Shown: piece after piece, positions 26,253 through 35,546 of the stretch | How the letters are laid out: each line of letters begins with the position of its first letter | How positions within the stretch are numbered: the stretch's first letter is position 1 | Assembly (NCBI GenBank): GCA_910584655.1 | Contig: CAJUBJ010000003.1 | Span: 124,001 to 188,000 of the forward strand | Length of the DNA: 64,000 nucleotides | Reading direction: 5' to 3' | Source of the DNA: an uncultured Bacilli bacterium | GTDB taxonomy: Bacteria > Bacillota_I > Bacilli_A > RF39 > UBA660 | Notes under the pieces: model-generated | What the model was told of the DNA's origin: nothing | What the model saw: only the letters and a program-made list of their open reading frames with translations | Database searches by the model: none | Position numbers and translations under genes: made by a program

Positions 26253-26885
26253 ATGCGTCTTAGAAATGTAAAAAATGCGAAAGAAATAGTTAATAATAGT
26301 TCATATGTTATTACTAATCCACAAGAATATAAAGGGAAATATAAAAAGGAAATATTTAAAAATGATAATCCTATTCATTTAGAAATAGGAATGGGAAAAG
26401 GTAATTTTATAATTGATAAAGCTTTAAAGAATCCAGATGTGAATTTTATTGGAGTAGAAAGATATGAAAGTGTTTTATGTAGAGCTTTAGAAAAGTTAGA
26501 GAAGCAAGATATTAAAAATGTAAGAATAATATGTATAGATGCTATAGAACTTGGTAATGTGTTTGAAAAAGAAATAGAAACAATATATCTTAATTTTAGT
26601 GATCCATGGCCTAAAAAAAGACATGCCAAAAGAAGATTAACTTCACATTTGTTTTTACCTGTTTATGATAAAATATTTGAAAAAGATAAAGTTATAATTC
26701 AAAAGACAGATAATACAGGATTATTTGAAAGTTCAATAGTTAGTTTAAGTACTTATGGATATATAATTGAGGAAATATCATTAGATTTGGCAAGTACAGG
26801 TTGGGAGAATTCTTTAACTGAATATGAAGCTAAGTTTATGAATGAAGGTATAAAGATAAATTACATGAAAGCTACAAAAAAGTAA
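26253..26885 (+). CDS. trmB: tRNA (guanine-N7-)-methyltransferase
   Basis: 210 residues. The SAM-binding motif reads HLEIGMGKGNFI, followed by FIGVERYESV. The family signature LNFSDPWPKKRHAKRRLT is complete, and TGWENSLTEYEAKF lies near the C-terminus, where TrmB binds tRNA. It methylates G46 in the variable loop of tRNAs. GAAAGG precedes the ATG. Confidence 0.93.
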   Translation: MRLRNVKNAKEIVNNSSYVITNPQEYKGKYKKEIFKNDNPIHLEIGMGKGNFIIDKALKNPDVNFIGVERYESVLCRALEKLEKQDIKNVRIICIDAIELGNVFEKEIETIYLNFSDPWPKKRHAKRRLTSHLFLPVYDKIFEKDKVIIQKTDNTGLFESSIVSLSTYGYIIEEISLDLASTGWENSLTEYEAKFMNEGIKINYMKATKK

Positions 26886-26905
26886 TTTAAATTTAATATT
26901 ATAAA

Positions 26906-26914
26906 TGATATAAT
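26906..26914 (+). promoter_or_regulatory. Extended -10 promoter before the lipoprotein gene
   Basis: TGATATAAT with a poor -35 (TTTAAA, 17-base spacing), about 20 bases before the ribosome site. Confidence 0.5.
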
Positions 26915-26939
26915 ACATAAGGAAGATGTAGGAGATATT

Positions 26940-27590
26940 ATGAAGAAAAGATTTATATTACTACTCATTTTTATAAGTATTATTTTAACTGGATGTGTAT
27001 CAGTACAAGAGATGTCACTTGAAGAAGTAATAAATACTGGCACAGATAGAAAGATATCTGTATATAATAAATATCGTAAGGGATATAAGTATAATTTACC
27101 TAAAGGATTAGATGTTGTTGATAGTACTGAATATAATGAAATTATAATGAGTAAAAATTATAAATATTATTTGTATGTTGATGCAGTTAGTTATTATAAT
27201 AAAGTTATTGAGACTTACGAAATAAGTGATGAATCGTATGTATCTAGGCAAATTAGTTATGAAGATAAATATGGTTATTTGGAAATTAATGATTTAGATA
27301 AAGATAAGTATTTTATTGAAATTATGTATAATTATGCTAAAATAGAGGTAATAGTAAAGAAAGAAGATATTAATGTTGTTGTTGCTAATTCTTTGAGTAT
27401 TTTAGCTTCAGTAGATTTTAATAATAATGTTTTGAAAGCTTTACTTGATGAGGAAACTTCACAGTTTAAAGAATTTGAATTTAATATATTTGAGACAACT
27501 TCTACTACTGAAAGTTCATATTTACAAGCTGTTGATGGTGATGTATATGATGATACAAATGAAGTTCATGATTCTGATTTAATAAATTAA
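26940..27590 (+). CDS. Lipoprotein of unknown function
   Basis: 216 residues with a lipoprotein signal peptide: KKR, hydrophobic core, then LTGC with C19 as the lipidated residue. The mature domain is a small alpha/beta domain (YKYNLPKGLDVVDSTEYNEIIMS opening, KIEVIVKKEDINVVVANSLSILASV near the end) and an acidic tail. No known catalytic motif is visible. It is followed 13 bases later by an acidic cytoplasmic protein and then the YtxG/YtxH-like genes, all probably one operon. Confidence 0.7.
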   Translation: MKKRFILLLIFISIILTGCVSVQEMSLEEVINTGTDRKISVYNKYRKGYKYNLPKGLDVVDSTEYNEIIMSKNYKYYLYVDAVSYYNKVIETYEISDESYVSRQISYEDKYGYLEINDLDKDKYFIEIMYNYAKIEVIVKKEDINVVVANSLSILASVDFNNNVLKALLDEETSQFKEFEFNIFETTSTTESSYLQAVDGDVYDDTNEVHDSDLIN

Positions 27591-27603
27591 GGTGGTGTTA
27601 TAG

Positions 27604-28851
27604 ATGGGATTATTTAGTAAAATAAAAAATATTTTATTTGAAGAAGATGATGAAGTAGAAGAAATGCCAGTCTATACAAAGGAAGAGGTAAAAGAAACTA
27701 CTAAAAAAACAGAAGTAGAAGATAAACCAAATTCTGTTATAGAAGAACCAATAACGACTTCTTCAAACTCAAGGTTTAGAAATGTAAAAAGAGATATTGA
27801 TTTATCGTTTGATGAAAGCGATGTATTGGGTGAGATTCCTGGAGCGAAAGATTTAATGAGTTCAACTCAAGTAGAAGAAAAAAAAGAAATAGTTGAACCA
27901 GTTAAGGAAGAAAAAAAATCTCCATTTTTATCTTTTGATGAAGATGAATTTGAACGACTTAATTCAAGAATTAATAGAAATGAAAGTAGAGTAAAAAAAG
28001 AAGTTAAGAGTGTAGGAATTCCTAATAATACTGCTAGAAAAGCTAATAATAATTTTTCTTCAACTTCAACAAATAAAGATACAAGAATAGAAAATGTTGA
28101 TAAATATAAGTTAAATAATAATTCTAGTTTAAATGGAGGGAAAAAACCATTTACTCCATCACCAGTTATATCTCCTGTATATGGTATTTTGGATAAAAAT
28201 TACAAAAAAGATGATATAGTAGATAAACAAGGTGGAATGAAAAGAGAAAAAGTTGTTAAGCCTATAGTTCATAAAGAAGAAATAGAGGTTACTAAAGAAA
28301 ATGTTGATGTATATGAAGTTGACATTGATAAAGTTAGAAGAAAAGCATATGGCGAATTAGAAGGATTAGAAAAAAATTTAACAAATATGCCAGCTTTAAA
28401 AAATGAAATTTCTGATGAAATAGCAGAAATAGAAAAAGAAGAAGAACATGTTAATATAATAGAGACTCCAGTTGTTGACTTGGATATTAAGGAAGTTGAA
28501 GAGCCTAGTATAGAAGAACAACTTGAAGATAGCTTTGATACACCTGTTTTAGAGGATAATTTAACTAATGAATCTACTTTAGATGAAGTGGTTGAAGAAG
28601 TAATTGAAACTCCTAAAAAAGAGGAAGATAAAAAAGCAAAGATACTTAATGAATTAGAAAAAACTAGTACATTACAAATACTTGATGATATTGAGAAAGA
28701 GTTAAATTCTATTAAACCAATATCACGAAGTGTAAATGAAGATTATGAAGAAGAAAAAAGAAGATTAGATAATGGAGATACATTAGAAAATGATTTATTT
28801 AATTTAATTGATTCAATGTATGAAGAGGGAGAGGAGGAAGATGATGATTAG
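27604..28851 (+). CDS. Acidic disordered protein with amphipathic N-terminal helix
   Basis: 415 residues. The N-terminus MGLFSKIKNILFEEDDEVEE is an amphipathic helix followed by an acidic patch, the style of membrane-targeting tips such as that of SepF. Most of the rest is low-complexity, rich in E, K, V and P, with a helical region in the C-terminal 150 residues, and ends EEGEEEDDD. No family is recognised. It may be a scaffold at the membrane (inference). Its end overlaps the next gene by eight bases. Confidence 0.55.
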   Translation: MGLFSKIKNILFEEDDEVEEMPVYTKEEVKETTKKTEVEDKPNSVIEEPITTSSNSRFRNVKRDIDLSFDESDVLGEIPGAKDLMSSTQVEEKKEIVEPVKEEKKSPFLSFDEDEFERLNSRINRNESRVKKEVKSVGIPNNTARKANNNFSSTSTNKDTRIENVDKYKLNNNSSLNGGKKPFTPSPVISPVYGILDKNYKKDDIVDKQGGMKREKVVKPIVHKEEIEVTKENVDVYEVDIDKVRRKAYGELEGLEKNLTNMPALKNEISDEIAEIEKEEEHVNIIETPVVDLDIKEVEEPSIEEQLEDSFDTPVLEDNLTNESTLDEVVEEVIETPKKEEDKKAKILNELEKTSTLQILDDIEKELNSIKPISRSVNEDYEEEKRRLDNGDTLENDLFNLIDSMYEEGEEEDDD

Positions 28852-29131
28852 TTTTTTACAAACATTTTTACCAATAGTAATCTATTTTCTATTAATAATT
28901 TTATTAATTATAGGCATAATATTAGGTGTAAGATCTATTCAAACATTAAATAAAGTTGATAAAGTAGTAGATGATGTTAATGATAAGGTACAATCATTAA
29001 ATGGATTCTTTAATTTAGTAGATTTTACTACTGATAAAATAGTTTCTATTACTGATAAAGTAGTGGAAGGTGTAAGTGGTCTTATAGGTACTGTGTTTAG
29101 ACGTAAACGTAAAAATGATGAGGAGGAATAG
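28844..29131 (+). CDS. DUF948/YtxG-like membrane protein
   Basis: 95 residues from the ATG at 28844, chosen because AGGAGG at 28832-28837 is six bases away. One membrane helix at about 9-30 is followed by a helical tail with repeated V-D-K heptads (LNKVDKVVDDVNDKV) and a basic C-terminus (FRRKRK). This is the layout of the DUF948/YtxG family. The next gene is a YtxH-type protein, as in the Bacillus ytxGH operon, which supports the call. Confidence 0.65.
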   Translation: MISFLQTFLPIVIYFLLIILLIIGIILGVRSIQTLNKVDKVVDDVNDKVQSLNGFFNLVDFTTDKIVSITDKVVEGVSGLIGTVFRRKRKNDEEE

Positions 29132-29133
29132 AA

Positions 29134-29595
29134 ATGTCAAAAGAAAGAAAAAATAATGGTTTTGGAAAATTTTTAGCTGGTGCAGCTCTTGGAGTTGGAT
29201 TAGGTGTGTTATTTGCTCCTAAATCTGGTGCAGAAACTAGAAAAGAATTAAAACAAAAATTTGATGAAATGGTAAAAAAAGTTAAAGAAATAGATTTAGA
29301 TGAAGTTAGAGAATCATTTCTTAATAAAATAGAAGAAATTAAGCAAGAATTAGCTGATTTAGATAAAGAAAAAGTAGTTAGTATTGCTAAAGAAAGAGCT
29401 GAAGCTATAAAAAATAAATTAGATGATCTTGTTAAAGAAGCTAAAGCAAAAGCTACACCAGTTGTTCAAAAAACTGTTGAAGATTTAAGATTGAAAACTA
29501 TTGATGTATTAAAAGATACAATTAAGAAATTAGAAGAACCTAAAGATACAAAAAAAGAAAAAGATTCTAAAAAGAAAAGTTCAGATGAAAAATAA
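29134..29595 (+). CDS. YtxH-domain protein
   Basis: 153 residues. The opening GFGKFLAGAALGVGLGVLFAPKSGAETRKELK is the signature glycine-rich membrane segment plus APKSG motif of YtxH proteins. A long charged helical tail follows, predicted coiled coil, ending in a KKEKDSKKKSS low-complexity stretch. In Bacillus, ytxH belongs to the general stress regulon; no sigma-B site was identified here. Its role is unknown in the family. Confidence 0.8.
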   Translation: MSKERKNNGFGKFLAGAALGVGLGVLFAPKSGAETRKELKQKFDEMVKKVKEIDLDEVRESFLNKIEEIKQELADLDKEKVVSIAKERAEAIKNKLDDLVKEAKAKATPVVQKTVEDLRLKTIDVLKDTIKKLEEPKDTKKEKDSKKKSSDEK

Positions 29596-29618
29596 TCCAT
29601 TTAGTGGATTATTTTTTA
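29593..29618 (+). terminator. Intrinsic terminator
   Basis: Stem TAATCCA, short loop, TGGATTA and T run immediately after the YtxH-like gene. Confidence 0.85.
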
Positions 29619-29640
29619 TATATAAAATTATTTTTTAATC

Positions 29641-29669
29641 TTGATAAAAAGACTAGTAAATGGTATGAT
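29641..29669 (+). promoter_or_regulatory. Promoter of the cadherin-like surface gene
   Basis: TTGATA, 17-base spacer, TATGAT with an upstream TGg. Confidence 0.7.
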
Positions 29670-29694
29670 TGATAGTAGGTAAGGATAGATTAAT

Positions 29695-31710
29695 ATGAGA
29701 AATAATCGTTTAAAATTAATTATAATATTTATTCTTTTTATTGCGAGTTCAGCATTGATAGGTATTTTATATAATAATGCTCCATTAAAAGAACTTGAGA
29801 ATATAGATAAAAGTTTTTTTGTTAAAAATGATTTATATGTAGACCAGATTCAAGATGATTCTTTAATTGCTGCAACGGATAAAATTACAGCGACAGTAAA
29901 TCAAGATTTTGTTTCTCTTAATTATACAAAAGGAAATGGATTTAGAATTAATAATACTAATAGTTATAGTGGTTCTGTTGATATTAGAAATTGGGGTGGA
30001 GCTGTATCTGGAGCTAATGGGTATATCAGTTTACCTAATGGAACATATTATATCTTTTCTACTAATGTAAGTAATATGTCGACTACAGGGATAAGGGTCG
30101 ATATAAAAAATTCTTGTAATAATAGCCATGAAAATTTAACAAATCAAACAGGTACTAATTTTACATATGAAAGATGTTTTACTAGATCTTCAAATAATAA
30201 TGTATCTATAGTTGGAAAAACACCTACAATATGTGCCGCAGGTTATAAATTTGTACAAAATAGTGTAACTAATGATTGTAATCAAAAAACTTTAACTAAT
30301 GGAGTATCTAAAAGATATTGCAAAGTTGTATATAATATTTCATGTGTAAAAGATGGCGGAGGAACAACTAATCCAGACAAACCTACGAATCCAGATCCTG
30401 TACCAGCAGCAAAATTGTCTTCATTGTCAGTAAATAATGGTAGTTTATCTCCTGGATTTAATCCTTCAACATATAAATATACAGTTAATGTTGATTCTAA
30501 TGTTTCTTCTATCCAAGTAAATGCTTCAGCTGCTTCAGGGTCTTCCTTTGTTAGTGGTTCAGGGCCTAGAACAGTAGATTTAAATTATGGATCAAATTCT
30601 ATAAAGATTAAGGTTAAAAATTCAGCAGGTAAACAAACTACTTATACTATTACAGTAAATAGACCAGATAATAGAAGTACAGTTAATACTTTATCAAATT
30701 TAAAATTTAGTAAAGGTACTTTAAATCCACCATTTTCAAGTGATGTTATGAATTATACTTTAGATGTAGATAATAATGATGCAACAATTACAGTTGATGC
30801 AACATTGACAGATAGTAGTTCAATGTTTGTTGCTGGATATGGACCTGGAACAGTTACTTTAGAACCAGGTGTTAATAAAGTATATATTAAGGTTACTAGT
30901 CAAAGAGGAGAAACAAACGTTTATAATATAACTGTAAATAGAGCAACAGAACCAAGTGAATGTACAACTGATACTGAGAATTTGGCTTTGTTAAAGGGAT
31001 TAGAATTAAGTGCAGATATTAGTGATGTTGAGTTAGATCAACTTGAGGATTTCGATCCTAAAATATTCACTTATAGTAATATAAAAATACCATATAAAGT
31101 TGTTAATTTTGAAGTTAAAACATATTTTGTTGATGAAACGGATTATGCTGAGGTAGAAGGTAACGAAGATTTAGTAGTTGGAGAACCAAGAGAAGTAAAA
31201 ATAACTGTTCATAGTAAGAAATGTTCAAACTATACTAATATCTATACTTTAAATGTAGAAAGACAACCTGAAGTTACATTAGGCGATAATGCTGATTTAA
31301 CAGCTTTATCTATAAAAGATCATGAGGAATTTAAGTTTGAACCTAATACATTAAATTACAATTTGGTTTTGCATAAAGGAGAAGAAAGTTTAGCTCTTTC
31401 TTATACTACTAAACATGAAAAAACAATATGTGAAGAAATGGGTAATGAAAATTTATCTTATGGTAGTGTAGTTACACTAAAGTGTATATCAGAAGATGAA
31501 GAAGATGTAGTAGAATATAAAATTACTATTGATGGTATTGAAAAAGGTACTAATGTATTTATTATAATACTAGTTGTAATTATTATAATATTGTTATTAA
31601 TATATGTTGTTTTAAGATTATTGGGTTACAGAATTTACTTTAATTTCTCTGTATTTGGAGCATTCTTTAGAGGAATTGGTGAAAAATTTAATAATATGTT
31701 TGACAAATAA
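29695..31710 (+). CDS. Surface protein with cadherin-like beta-sandwich repeats
   Basis: 671 residues: N-terminal helix (about 8-25), then a Cys-containing domain to about 230. A Pro-rich linker (NPDKPTNPDPVP) leads to repeated domains of about 90 residues. The first two (LSSLSVNNGSLSPGFNPSTY...YTITVNRP and LSNLKFSKGTLNPPFSSDVMNY...YNITVNRA) are clear cadherin-like (PF12733-type) domains; two more diverged ones follow to about 620. A C-terminal membrane helix (about 625-645) precedes a short cytoplasmic tail. It is probably a wall-spanning anchored protein. It is monocistronic, and the tyrS promoter starts inside its last codons. Confidence 0.75.
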   Translation: MRNNRLKLIIIFILFIASSALIGILYNNAPLKELENIDKSFFVKNDLYVDQIQDDSLIAATDKITATVNQDFVSLNYTKGNGFRINNTNSYSGSVDIRNWGGAVSGANGYISLPNGTYYIFSTNVSNMSTTGIRVDIKNSCNNSHENLTNQTGTNFTYERCFTRSSNNNVSIVGKTPTICAAGYKFVQNSVTNDCNQKTLTNGVSKRYCKVVYNISCVKDGGGTTNPDKPTNPDPVPAAKLSSLSVNNGSLSPGFNPSTYKYTVNVDSNVSSIQVNASAASGSSFVSGSGPRTVDLNYGSNSIKIKVKNSAGKQTTYTITVNRPDNRSTVNTLSNLKFSKGTLNPPFSSDVMNYTLDVDNNDATITVDATLTDSSSMFVAGYGPGTVTLEPGVNKVYIKVTSQRGETNVYNITVNRATEPSECTTDTENLALLKGLELSADISDVELDQLEDFDPKIFTYSNIKIPYKVVNFEVKTYFVDETDYAEVEGNEDLVVGEPREVKITVHSKKCSNYTNIYTLNVERQPEVTLGDNADLTALSIKDHEEFKFEPNTLNYNLVLHKGEESLALSYTTKHEKTICEEMGNENLSYGSVVTLKCISEDEEDVVEYKITIDGIEKGTNVFIIILVVIIIILLLIYVVLRLLGYRIYFNFSVFGAFFRGIGEKFNNMFDK

Positions 31711-31727
31711 TTTTGAAATGATATAAT
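31700..31727 (+). promoter_or_regulatory. tyrS promoter
   Basis: TTGACA, 16-base spacer, TATAAT with an upstream TGa. The -35 lies in the last codons of the preceding gene; transcription should start near 31734. Confidence 0.75.
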
Positions 31728-31733
31728 TGATTT

Positions 31734-31869
31734 TAATTAGTGATGAAGGAATTTACGACTCTGGAGCTAAAACGTTACTCGCGTTAAGAGATAAAGTGTA
31801 TGATAAAGATTCATAAACTAAGGTGGTACCGCGCAATTGCGTCCTTAGAGTTATGAATCTTTTTTATTT
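31734..31869 (+). promoter_or_regulatory. T-box riboswitch of tyrS (compact leader)
   Basis: The T-box core AGGTGGTACCGCG (31821-31833) is present. The terminator pairs 31807-31823 (AAGATTCATAA, then CTAAGG) with CCTTAG and TTATGAATCTT (31843-31862) and is followed by T residues. Uncharged tRNA-Tyr would favour the antiterminator. Only about 73 bases separate the predicted start from the terminator arm, less than a classical Stem I. The UAC at 31754-31756 is a candidate specifier, not proven. Confidence 0.85.
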
Positions 31870-31890
31870 TATTAAGAAAGGAAAAAGAAT

Positions 31891-33126
31891 ATGGAAAAAA
31901 TGACATTATATGAAGAATTAAAATGGCGTGGACTTGTACAAGATATAAGTAGTCCAGAATTAATTGATAAGTTAAATGAAGGAGGTCTTACTTTTTATAT
32001 TGGAACAGATCCAACAGCTGATTCAATGCATATAGGACACTATTCATCATTTTTGATTAGTAAAAGACTAGCTAAACATGGTCATCATCCTATTTTATTA
32101 GTTGGTGGAGCTACTGGTTTAATTGGAGATCCTAAACCTAATGCAGAAAGACCAATGATTACTAAAGAAGAAGTTGAACATAATATTCAAGGATTAAAGA
32201 AACAAGCCGAAGATATATTTGGATTTGATGTAGTTAATAACTATGATTGGACTAAAGAAATTAATGTTCTAGATTTCTTAAGAGATTATGGAAAATTCTT
32301 TAATATTAATTATATGTTAGCTAAAGATAAAGTAAAAAGTAGATTAGAGACAGGTATAACTTATGCTGAATTTAGTTATATGATTTTACAAGCTTTAGAT
32401 TTTATGTATTTGTTTGAAAACCGTAATTGTACATTACAAGTAGCAGGTAGTGATCAATGGGGGAATATTACTTCAGGAATAGAACTTATTCGTAAGAAAC
32501 TTGATAAAGAAGCTTACGGAATGGTAATGCCATTGGTTACAGATTCAACAGGTAAAAAGTTTGGTAAAACTGAAGGAAATGCTTTATGGCTTGATAAAAA
32601 TAAAACATCAAGTTATGAATTATACCAATATTTAATAAATCTAGAAGACTCTATGATTATACAATATTTGAAAATGCTTACTTTCTTAACTCCTGATGAA
32701 ATATTAGAAATAGAAAAACAACATTTAGAAGCACCTGAAAAGAGAATAGCTCAAAAAGCATTAGCTCATGAAATTATTACTGATTTACATGGAGAAGAAG
32801 AATTTAATAAAGCAGTTCAAATTAGTGAAGCTTTATTTAGTGGAGATTTAACAGGTTTATCTGCAGATGATATAATTGTAGGAATGAAGATGTTACCATC
32901 AGTTAAAATTAATGGTGAAATCAAACTAATTGATTTACTTGTTGATAATCAAATATGCTCTTCAAGAAGAGAAGCAAGAGAAATGCTAAGTTCTAATGCT
33001 ATTTCAATAAATAATGAAAAATATACAGATGAAAATGCTCTTATTAATTCTTCTATTGCAATAGATGGGAAAGTTATAGTAATTCGTAAGGGTAAGAAAA
33101 AACAATATTTAGGTATATTTGAATAA
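31891..33126 (+). CDS. tyrS: Tyrosyl-tRNA synthetase
   Basis: 411 residues, standard for the bacterial enzyme. The class I HIGH motif is HIGHY after DPTADSM, the tyrosine pocket appears in YDWTKEINVLDFLRDYGK and QVAGSDQWGNI, and the KMSKS equivalent is KFGKT. The C-terminal S4-like RNA-binding domain (LLVDNQICSSRREAREM) is complete. It charges tRNA-Tyr. AGAAAGGA precedes the ATG; expression is controlled by the upstream T-box. Confidence 0.95.
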   Translation: MEKMTLYEELKWRGLVQDISSPELIDKLNEGGLTFYIGTDPTADSMHIGHYSSFLISKRLAKHGHHPILLVGGATGLIGDPKPNAERPMITKEEVEHNIQGLKKQAEDIFGFDVVNNYDWTKEINVLDFLRDYGKFFNINYMLAKDKVKSRLETGITYAEFSYMILQALDFMYLFENRNCTLQVAGSDQWGNITSGIELIRKKLDKEAYGMVMPLVTDSTGKKFGKTEGNALWLDKNKTSSYELYQYLINLEDSMIIQYLKMLTFLTPDEILEIEKQHLEAPEKRIAQKALAHEIITDLHGEEEFNKAVQISEALFSGDLTGLSADDIIVGMKMLPSVKINGEIKLIDLLVDNQICSSRREAREMLSSNAISINNEKYTDENALINSSIAIDGKVIVIRKGKKKQYLGIFE

Positions 33127-33128
33127 TA

Positions 33129-33177
33129 AAAAATTATAAAATTGATACTGAAATGTATTAATTTTATAATTTTTTTG
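33129..33177 (+). terminator. Intrinsic terminator
   Basis: Long AT-only stem AAATTATAAAATT with AATTTTATAATTT, loop of about 20 bases, then T run, after tyrS. Confidence 0.7.
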
Positions 33178-33208
33178 TTATTATAAATTTTAGAGAGTTG
33201 GATGGGAT

Positions 33209-35488
33209 ATGAAAGATAGACTTAGTAAGATAGTTAAAAGTAATATTTTTAATTACATATTTAATATAATATTGATAATATCTATATTTCTTTTAGTGTT
33301 AATTATAAAAGATATTTCTCCTTTTGGAGATAAATTGTTAGGTAAAGGTGATGCTTTAGTTCAATATAAACCGATGTTATATGATTTTATTATGGGAATT
33401 AAGACAGGAACTTTAGAAGCTTATTCGTTTAATAATGCACTTGGTAATTCATATATGTTTAATTTTGTTTATTACTTAATAAGTCCTTTTAATTTAATTG
33501 CTTTATTATTTAAAGATGCAGATATGATGTTTTTAAGTGTTATATTATTAAAAATGGCAATAGCTGCATTTACTATGACATTTTATGCAAAGAAAAAGGG
33601 AGCAAGTAATTTTGTTTCAACAATAGCGACTATCTCTTATGTGTTTTCAGGATGGTTTTTAGCTTATTGGTATAATATAATGTGGTTAGATACATTTATA
33701 TTGTTTCCATTACTTCAATATGCCTTAGATAAGTTATTAAAAGAAAATAAAAGTTTATTATATATATTTGTACTAGCTTTAATATATATAACTAATTTTT
33801 ATCAAGCTTTTTCAATACTAATATATAGTTTAGTATATTTTATTATTTATAATTTCTTTTATAAAAAAGACAAAATTTTAATAAAAATGAAAAGCTTGTT
33901 ATTGTTTTTAGGAAGTATATTTATTGCTGTAATGCTTATATATGTATATATATATACTTTAGTAGTTGTTAAAAGACAGATGGGATTAGGATTTTCAGAT
34001 GTTAGTGAAGCTGGATATGTCGTATCTGCTATTGATTTTATAAAATCGATGTTTTATGGAGTTGCTAAGGTAACTACAGAGAAGAGTGGTCCTACTTATC
34101 CAAATATTTGTGTTAATATAATTGTTTTTATTGGAGCAATAAGTTTCTTCTTTAATAAAAAAATATCAGTTAGAGATAGACTATATGCTTTTATAGGATT
34201 AGATTTATTAGTTTGTTGTGTATTCTTTAAAGAAATAGATTATGTAATGCATATGTTCCATAATGTAATTGGATTAACTTTTAGATATTCATATATTATG
34301 TCATTTTTAATGATTGTATTATTTATAAAGAATGCTAAATATTTTGAATTAAATAAAAAGAAAACTTTTATTATTATAGGTATCTTGTTAGTTATATTGG
34401 GGATATGTTATAAACATATTGAATTTAATATATTTGTTTTTAATGTTGTTTCTTTATTAATTTGTGGAATATTTATCTTATTTTATTCTAAAAATGAATT
34501 ATTTAAGATATTGGTATTATTAGTAGTTATAATTCAATCTATATTTATTGGAACTTATAATTTTATTGGAGATGAAGGAGATACTACTTTAGAAGGAAAT
34601 AAAAATAGTTATACTCAAGAAAAAATAAAATGGAGAGTTAAATCGGTAACTGGTAAAGATTATTTAAATCAGAACTTATACTATAATCAGAATGTTTTAT
34701 ATCAATATACTTCTATGACTTATAATGATGTATTAAATATGGTTCCTTCTTTAGGTTGTACTAGTGGACCAAATGCAATGAATTGTAATAGTGAAGATAA
34801 ATTTATTAATATGATTTTTAATGTTAAAGATGAATATTACTTGGAGAGAATTTATAGTGTTAATAAAGATATATTAAAGTTAATTATGAATGTAGATAAT
34901 GTTAAATATTCTCAAGAACAAGTAATAGAAATGATGACAGGAATTAAAGATATATTTGATAAAGAGACTCTTATTGGTCAAGAAGAAGATGATAGAATAA
35001 CTTTTAAAACAGATAAAAAGTATTATTTGGTAGATTACTTAGATAATGGTAATGTTTTTAATTATCCACAAACATATTCTAGTTTTTATTTAGAAAAAAA
35101 TTTAGGTATTAGTGAAATAGATATATATACTTTAAATGAAGAAAAATTAAAAGAAGTATATGATTATTTAAGTAAAAATCAAATTAATTATACTTATTTT
35201 AGTGATTCACTAATGGAGGGCGAAATAGAAGTTGGAAAAGAACAATTAATATTTACATCAATTCCATATGATGAAGCATGGCATGTATATATAGATGGTA
35301 AAGAAGTTGAAACTATTAAAGTGTTGGAAGATGCTTTGTTAGCTATAGATTGTGGAGAAGGCAAACATAAGATAAAACTAGAATATAAAGTTGATTATAA
35401 GAAACCTTTATTGATATCAATTTCTAATTTTATATTATTATTATTTTATATGGTATTTAAAAGATTTAAATTACATATTGAAGAATAG
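33209..35488 (+). CDS. YfhO-family multi-pass membrane protein (1)
   Basis: 759 residues with about 12-13 helices, then an extracytoplasmic domain (about 460-735) and a final helix. Signatures are PFGDKLLGKGDALVQYKPMLYDF, a first-loop acidic motif of GT-C-type transferases, then YVFSGWFLAYWYNIMWLDTFILFPLL and, near the end, LIFTSIPYDEAWHVYIDGKEVE. YfhO proteins are proposed GT-C glycosyltransferases modifying teichoic acids or other surface polymers from polyprenyl donors. The first of three in this window. It lies alone between terminator-like elements. Confidence 0.8.
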   Translation: MKDRLSKIVKSNIFNYIFNIILIISIFLLVLIIKDISPFGDKLLGKGDALVQYKPMLYDFIMGIKTGTLEAYSFNNALGNSYMFNFVYYLISPFNLIALLFKDADMMFLSVILLKMAIAAFTMTFYAKKKGASNFVSTIATISYVFSGWFLAYWYNIMWLDTFILFPLLQYALDKLLKENKSLLYIFVLALIYITNFYQAFSILIYSLVYFIIYNFFYKKDKILIKMKSLLLFLGSIFIAVMLIYVYIYTLVVVKRQMGLGFSDVSEAGYVVSAIDFIKSMFYGVAKVTTEKSGPTYPNICVNIIVFIGAISFFFNKKISVRDRLYAFIGLDLLVCCVFFKEIDYVMHMFHNVIGLTFRYSYIMSFLMIVLFIKNAKYFELNKKKTFIIIGILLVILGICYKHIEFNIFVFNVVSLLICGIFILFYSKNELFKILVLLVVIIQSIFIGTYNFIGDEGDTTLEGNKNSYTQEKIKWRVKSVTGKDYLNQNLYYNQNVLYQYTSMTYNDVLNMVPSLGCTSGPNAMNCNSEDKFINMIFNVKDEYYLERIYSVNKDILKLIMNVDNVKYSQEQVIEMMTGIKDIFDKETLIGQEEDDRITFKTDKKYYLVDYLDNGNVFNYPQTYSSFYLEKNLGISEIDIYTLNEEKLKEVYDYLSKNQINYTYFSDSLMEGEIEVGKEQLIFTSIPYDEAWHVYIDGKEVETIKVLEDALLAIDCGEGKHKIKLEYKVDYKKPLLISISNFILLLFYMVFKRFKLHIEE

Positions 35489-35512
35489 AATTAATTGACA
35501 TTCTATTCTTAT
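35483..35512 (+). terminator. Hairpin after the YfhO gene, overlapping the next -35
   Basis: AGAATAGAAT with ATTCTATTCT around the loop taattgac. The T tract is weak (TTATAT), so termination would be leaky. The downstream -35 TTGACA lies partly in its loop and arm. Confidence 0.5.
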
Positions 35513-35523
35513 ATATTTAAAAT
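35495..35523 (+). promoter_or_regulatory. Promoter of the kinase-like gene
   Basis: TTGACA, exact 17-base spacer, TAAAAT. Confidence 0.7.
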
Positions 35524-35546
35524 ATGAATAAATTCGGGGTGTTGTT

